DNA from: Sphaerosporella brunnea
Taxonomy: Eukaryota > Ascomycota > Pezizomycetes > Pezizales > Pyronemataceae
Length of the DNA: 64,000 nt
Assembly: GCA_008704415.1 (NCBI GenBank)
Contig: VXIS01000013.1
Location: 186,001 to 250,000, forward strand
Reading direction: 5' to 3'
Positions 59,343-64,000 of this stretch are shown here, in pieces (the first letter of the stretch is position 1; each line of letters opens with the position of its first letter). A program made the position numbers and the translations under genes. The notes under the pieces were generated by a model that was not told the origin of the DNA, ran no database searches, and saw nothing but the letters and a program-made list of their open reading frames with translations.

Positions 59343-59742
59343 CTTTGCAGGGTCGAAGTTTGTATCGAAGGCAGAAGCGTTTATGAGTGGCCTAACATCA
59401 AAGGCCTGGCCGTCGGGGAAAGGGTGCAATATAAGCGTCATCACACGCAAGCCCCCTCCCCTCCTCCCTCCCTCCGTCGCGAAGATAGGCACTGGTGAGA
59501 TTCTCCGCCACCCATCAGGATCGTTTCTCCCTCCGCCTCGATCTCGCCCGAGCACAGCGATAAGCTCGCTGGCGGTGGAAACCCTCGGCTGGCGTCGGCC
59601 TCCGTCGGCTGCGAGCGGATGACGTCGTCGCCGCCGCTCGGCTACTTTAGCTCCCGCAGCTTACCGACGCACCCGCTCGGGAAGCATCGATATCAGGCCC
59701 CGCCGCTGCTCCTCACAAACCCAGCTCCACACCACTCCCGCA
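59343..59742. promoter_or_regulatory. shared divergent promoter HPPD / TTC36-like
   Basis: The two start codons are 400 bp apart and point away from each other, so both promoters must lie here. The region is C/T-rich with several TCCCTCC-type tracts (59459-59475). I could not identify a specific operator. Confidence 0.6.
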
Positions 59743-60330
59743 ATGGCCGCCGCAACGCAGCTCTCGCCCCACGACTCCACGACGCTCGCCCTGCTCTTCG
59801 ACCCGGAGGCCTCGCCGTCCACCAACCTCACGCCGATCTCCGCAGAGCTGCCGCCAGACCCGCACTTCCCTCCGGAAACGCTCGCCGCCCTCGCCGACAC
59901 CGAGCGCCGCGCGATCACGCTCGCGGACTCGGCGCCGCAAGACGCGCTGGCGCTGCTCGACGCGCTCCTGCGCTCGCATCCCCAGTATGCCAGCGCGTAC
60001 AACAACCGCGCGCAGCTGCGCCGGCTGCTGTCGCTCCCGCCGGCCGCCGTGAGGGCGGATCTGGAGCAGGCGGTCGCTCTGGCGCGGCCGCGCGCGAGGC
60101 TGGCGCCCGTGTCGGCGCTGCAGGCGCGGGTGCTGAGCAACGCGTACACGCAGCTGGGAGCGCTGCTGCTGAGGGAGGGGAAAGAGGACGAGGCCGGCGC
60201 TGCTTTCCAGGAGGCGGCGCGGTATGGCGGCGAGGTGGCCAGGACTATGGCCGTGAAGCTGAATCCGCTTGCGAGGCTTTGCGGCGCGATCGTCAAGGAG
60301 GCTATGAGGAAGGAAATGTCCGTCGGGTAG
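59743..60330 (+). CDS. TTC36-like tetratricopeptide repeat protein (195 aa)
   Basis: Single exon; ATG in a good context (cgcaATGG). The length matches animal TTC36 (about 190 residues). After a ~45-residue N-terminus comes a helix (FPPETLAALADTERRAITLA). Then come TPR-type repeats: SAPQDALALLDALLRSHPQY, ASAYNNRAQLRRLL, SNAYTQLGALLLREGKEDEA and GAAFQEAARYGGEVARTMAV. The family-typical end is KLNPLARLCGAIVKEAMRK. TPR proteins act as binding adaptors. From memory, mammalian TTC36 binds HPPD and protects it from ubiquitin-dependent degradation, and loss of it raises tyrosine. The divergent placement beside HPPD here fits that partnership. Whether this equals the tyrosine-cluster gene hmgX of Aspergillus I cannot check. 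Confidence 0.85.
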   Translation: MAAATQLSPHDSTTLALLFDPEASPSTNLTPISAELPPDPHFPPETLAALADTERRAITLADSAPQDALALLDALLRSHPQYASAYNNRAQLRRLLSLPPAAVRADLEQAVALARPRARLAPVSALQARVLSNAYTQLGALLLREGKEDEAGAAFQEAARYGGEVARTMAVKLNPLARLCGAIVKEAMRKEMSVG

Positions 60331-61214
60331 TCTTGTCTCCGCTTCTTCGTCCCCTCCCCGCCAGCGTACATGGTGCGCGTTATGTCATAGATATCTACCT
60401 CGTTTACTCTATACATAGAATCTGCTCGCGCCGGATGAGTGACCGCCCTGGTGTTGTTTCACTCAATATCACTCAGTCCTCGAAGTGAGCACGGCTATGA
60501 ATGCATCATGAGATCTCACGTCGACATTGTAGATCCTCTTCCACTTCCTAGATACGTACGTGTATAGTCTGCCGGCATACGCCTGCGCACGGCGCGCTGT
60601 GTGTATGCATGCCCCTGCCGCCCATGTTGGACGGGTGGCTGCGGATTAGAGATACAGGGGCCGAATGATGGTTTGTGACGGCAGATCGTAACCTTCTGTG
60701 CGCACGGCGAATATATAGAAATGTCCTTTCAGACGAGGTACTCTCGCTCTAGGCCCCGGCTTGTCGGGCTGCGTTCGACCCACTCGGCGTTGCTGACGCC
60801 GAGGCTTCCGGTTCATCGCGATCCAGAGCGTCGATCAGGAGAACCCAGCAATAAGTAGTGTTGCCCATGAACGGAGTTACGTTCAGGTTATATTCAGTAA
60901 CCTTGGTCAGTAGTCATGACATCGTTCGTAACTTTTGTCTTAGCAAGTAGAACAGCGACGACGCCGGCGCTTCACTCTACCACCATGCCCGACGCCCGCT
61001 GCAATAGAGAAAATCACGTACATTTATTCTAAGTGGCGCTGTACTAATGACTGCACACCGTGTGGTCTTTCTTCTAATGGGCAAGCGTGAGGAGTGCGGT
61101 CATGCATTCTCACTCTGTCCACTCCCGCCTGCTCAGTAACCCACCATTCAACTCCACACCTCCCCTCTCGACCAAGCGACAAAGAAAATGAAAGAAATGC
61201 ATAAGAAAATTAAT
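60331..61214. other. intergenic region
   Basis: 3' flank of the TTC36-like gene, then the dispersed repeat shared with 54045-54115 (here 61015-61070). No gene is seen. Confidence 0.4.
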
Positions 61215-61395
61215 AAAAAAAGTCCACGCGCTTAGGCAACAAAATCTACGCAAAGGGGAGAGCAGCAAAAACCTTCCGCTCCCAGGCGTGTAGGAGGCGG
61301 CGAGGAAGCCCCAGGACTTGAACCTGGGCACCCCAGCTGTGAAGGGGTACCAGTCCTACCCGGCAGTTTATACCACTGGGCCATGAGGGCTTTTT
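61215..61395 (-). mobile_element. tRNA-derived SINE-like Pol III unit
   Basis: On the minus strand, box A TGGCCCAGTGGT (61372-61383) and box B GGTTCAAGTCC (61314-61324) are 48 nt apart. A good T-arm follows (CCAGG-TTCAAGT-CCTGG) and an anticodon-arm-like ACCCC/GGGGT hairpin lies between. The acceptor arms pair poorly, so this is not a normal tRNA gene. About 95 bases after box B a run of seven T (61215-61221) could end Pol III transcription. This fits a tRNA-derived SINE or a tRNA relic. Confidence 0.5.
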
Positions 61396-61477
61396 GATAT
61401 GAGGTTGAAAGCAGTCGGGCCTATAAACACTCAATGTTGTAAGGCCTACTCCGACAACCTATCTTTTCTGCAAGGTT

Positions 61478-62330
61478 TTAGCCATCACTCAGCAGCCATC
61501 GCGCATCGACAACCTGCACGAGGGTAAGGCTAATCATACCGCCGGAGGCAATGTGCCGTCCAGTGTTCTCAACAGCCAGCCCGCCCGGCCGGCTGCGTTG
61601 GGCGGATGTGGGCTGATCAAAAAGCCCGGCTGGCTGTTTGGGCTGCAGCCCACAATGACGACAAATACGACCACCGTGATGTAAACTGCTGCTATGAAAT
61701 GAAAAGTACATAAAGATGTTCGCCGTGTAAAATGATGACTAGGAGGAGATCACTAGATAGGAGTTTAGTATAACATCACAGATCTTGATAAGTCTATCGG
61801 CGCCGATTGAACCCCGCCACTCGCAGTGGCTGGTCTTCACCGGAGATCACTCAAAGCCCTGGCAGCCGGGTTGGCCCGAAAGCAGGCTGGGCCGTTTGGG
61901 CTGATGCAAAAAGCCCGCCGGGCTGGCTGCTTAAAGCAGCCGGCCCAGCCCGCCCGGCTGTTTGGGCTGGCTACTGAGAACACTGGTGCCGTCCAAGATG
62001 AAATTTCAGGTCCTCACGATTGCTATGCCACAGCTTAACGATGTCACGGCCAATTGTATTCCGTCCAATAAGGTGTTCTTTCACCGTTGGAACCAGAAGC
62101 TGAGGGAAATATGTGTTTTCCACAATTCGCTCAGCAAAGTTGGATGACAGAATAAACAAAGCAAGAAGGTGGCCGAAAATTCGTTTCCTTAACGGAATAC
62201 CACTTGGTCTAGTTCGAAAATGCTCTTCTCCATTGTCTTCTGGCTCCTCATCATCCGGGCAGCGTCGCTTCAGACTGACAATAACAGACTGACCAAGAGA
62301 AGCTCTCTCCAGGAGACATAAACTTCCCAC
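61478..62330 (-). pseudogene. probable hAT transposase fragment, split by a MITE
   Basis: A minus-strand frame from 62330 to 61986 encodes a segment (FAERIVENTYFPQLL, IGRNTIGRDI) resembling the region before the catalytic core of fungal hAT transposases, as remembered. The frame is interrupted by the 425-bp element at 61561-61985. Beyond one copy of the 8-bp duplication it continues in frame with HIASGGMISLTL and stops at 61478. No DDE core or intact start is present. Confidence 0.45.
61561..61985. mobile_element. hAT-type MITE (425 bp)
   Basis: Ends CAGTGTTCTCA / TGAGAACACTG with a perfect 8-bp target-site duplication GTGCCGTC (61553-61560 and 61986-61993). It is closely related along most of its length to 43935-44329. 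It is non-coding and inserted within a transposase-like relic. Confidence 0.92.
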
Positions 62331-64000
62331 TGTACGCGGCGGCTTGCAGTCTCATTAGCATCACCGTCACGGCTGCTCAGGCCTGCGCCCTCGCTTTCCA
62401 TGGTGGGGAACTCTATTCAGACTTATGGACGGCAGTCATGAACAAAGTTATAACTTAGGTCACGCATTTTTGGTCAGAAGTCAGTGTACAAAGTCAAGCG
62501 TTGCCAACCAGTCACAGGTCATGGGCAACACTAGCAATAAGTGGAGGGGGTGTAGTTACAGATCCCGGCTCCGGGGGGGGGGGGGGTTTCTTTTCCTCTA
62601 TGGCGGGGCAAAGCAAGCCACCTTCATTCACCACCTAGCCCATATCCCTCCTTGATGATGCTTTAATTCCTAGTTGATCCATTGCCTATGGCACGAAAAA
62701 TCACTCGCTTGCTCACCCTCGCTGGAGCTGGCCGGCACAATTGCCCCAACTGGGTGCTTTTGCGGATGTTCAGGGATTCGGCTGGTTCGGACTGCGGCTT
62801 GCCCGTCGACCGTGCTGGTAAGCTCCCGTGGTGCATTTACGTTTTGCAGCGCACAAAATCTGCGCCAGGCCAGGCTTCTGGACTGGCTCTTGTTGGGGCT
62901 TTGCTTTCGGTTCACGCTGGATGGCTCGCTTCGATGGAAAGGGGTCCCCCCCGTTCTATTTCTCTATCCGGCGACGGGGAGGTCTCCAGTCTGGAACTCT
63001 TACGATGGGCTTTTCGAGTCGTTGCTCGACTGGATGGCTGGCTGCCGTTGTTTTAGGCGCTCAGAGGGAGCTTCTCCGCCTGCCTCCACCAGCGAGGCCT
63101 CAAAACAGTGCTTTCACCCCTGCTGTGCGATTTCCTTTTTTTTTCGACCAGCGTGTGTCGAGTGACCGTGTGTGATTCTGATTGTGCCGCTGCACAACCT
63201 ACCCACCTACCCAGGCCGCTGCCCGAGGCTGCTGCAAACGCTTATCGTGACACAGCCAGCGCAGGATATCGACGCGCCCTGGCGTTGTTGGATGCATACT
63301 GCTCTGCCCCGATATCCCAGCCTCTTGTGTTTTTTTTTGTTTTTTTTGTTTTGTTATTTCTGGGGTCAGGACTTGGCCCTGGCATATATATATGCATAGC
63401 TCGTTTTGAGCGCCAGGCTGCAGCTGCCATGTTCTACATACATCGGTCGGTGGGAACGCTCGCTGCCAGGCCTGTCTTGTCTGTCTAGGAGGCCCCTTTG
63501 GGCGTTTGCCAGTGGCCGTGCGGGAGGGGTGGACTTTTTGTTTGTTTGGACTTTTTGTTTCGTTTGGACTTTTGGATTCGTTTGCTGGCCCGCCCAGCAG
63601 CGTGGATCTCGAAAACCCGAAGCCGTTGGGTTCCGTTCTTGCAAGCTCAAACAGAAGCCACAAACCCACCCCAGTGCCTTTCAAGACGGCTGCCGCGGAA
63701 TTCGCTCGTGCTGCCGCTTTGTGGAGAACTTTCCAACAGACAGCGCTGGCTCCATTTGCCGGATCCAACACAGGCACCACGAGAGACATGCACACCCAAA
63801 AGCCGCCGAGTGATGACGCGTGATTCGCAACCCTAGCCCTGCGGGAGGGGCTGTTTTTCGATTTCGATGGCGGGGTTAGGGTTTCCTGCAAACGAGCACC
63901 GCATCAACTCGTGCGAGGTGTGGGGTGAGATTGTTATTTTTTTGTTTTGTTTTTGTTTCAGGAGAGGTGCCGTGGCCCCTCCTGCACACCACCGCCACCG
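62331..64000. other. gene-free right end
   Basis: G run at 62573-62586 and T-rich tracts near 63333-63348 and 63938-63959. Overlapping frames on both strands are compositionally biased and unrecognised. No supportable gene. Confidence 0.4.

Noticed and set aside
61300..61395. Functional tRNA gene
   Set aside because: T-arm and internal promoter boxes are good, but acceptor-stem pairing and anticodon loop size do not fit.

Overview
The window looks like nuclear DNA of a filamentous ascomycete (Pezizomycotina). The genes have short introns (mostly 45-75 bp) with GTRNGT-type donors and CTRAC-like branch points. The families are typical of this group: DUF3176, GH115, cutinase, and a STAND/NLR with an N-terminal sesB-like hydrolase. 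GC-rich, well-preserved genes alternate with repeat-rich stretches full of small inverted-repeat transposons. Species cannot be told from sequence alone; the micro-exon NLR hints at Pezizomycetes (truffle relatives), but that is a weak inference.

Layout. 1-3.4 kb: gene-free, with two inverted-repeat elements. 3.5-9.2 kb (-): a five-exon gene for a ~1794-residue Ulp1/C48-type protease with a low-complexity tail and a duplicated Cys module. 11.0-14.35 kb (+): complete eight-exon GH115 alpha-glucuronidase. 14.7-16.5 kb (-): repeat-bearing unknown protein. 17.0-18.9 kb (-): DUF3176 membrane protein. 19.96-20.6 kb: a decayed choice-of-anchor-B gene. 21.7-22.8 kb: a 1.1-kb inverted-repeat element.

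25.4-31.35 kb (-) is the most striking locus. It is an NLR with a sesB-like hydrolase, NACHT and ankyrin domains. Its 3' part is a tandem array of about 36 intron-sized units (57-79 nt introns), each pair separated by a variable 3-nt exon. All are phase 0, so any subset can be included or skipped without breaking the frame. From memory, 3-bp mini-exons were reported in truffle NACHT-ankyrin genes; I could not check this.

33.7-45 kb: small orphan genes, one carrying three near-identical introns between unlike exons, plus hAT-like and pogo-like MITEs with clear target-site duplications. 45.1-45.9 kb (-): complete cutinase. 48.3-49.2 kb (-): multi-pass membrane protein. 49.2-55.4 kb: no supportable gene. 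55.45-60.3 kb: cytochrome P450 (+), then 4-hydroxyphenylpyruvate dioxygenase (-) divergent from a TTC36-like TPR gene (+) across a 400-bp shared promoter. Animal TTC36 is reported (from memory) to stabilise the same dioxygenase, so this pairing suggests an old functional link. 61.2-62.3 kb: a tRNA-derived SINE-like unit and a hAT-type MITE inserted in a probable hAT transposase relic. The rest is gene-free.

Exon boundaries were placed by eye from splice signals, reading phase and family alignment in memory. For the main genes, summed exon lengths divide by three and frames stay open across every junction.
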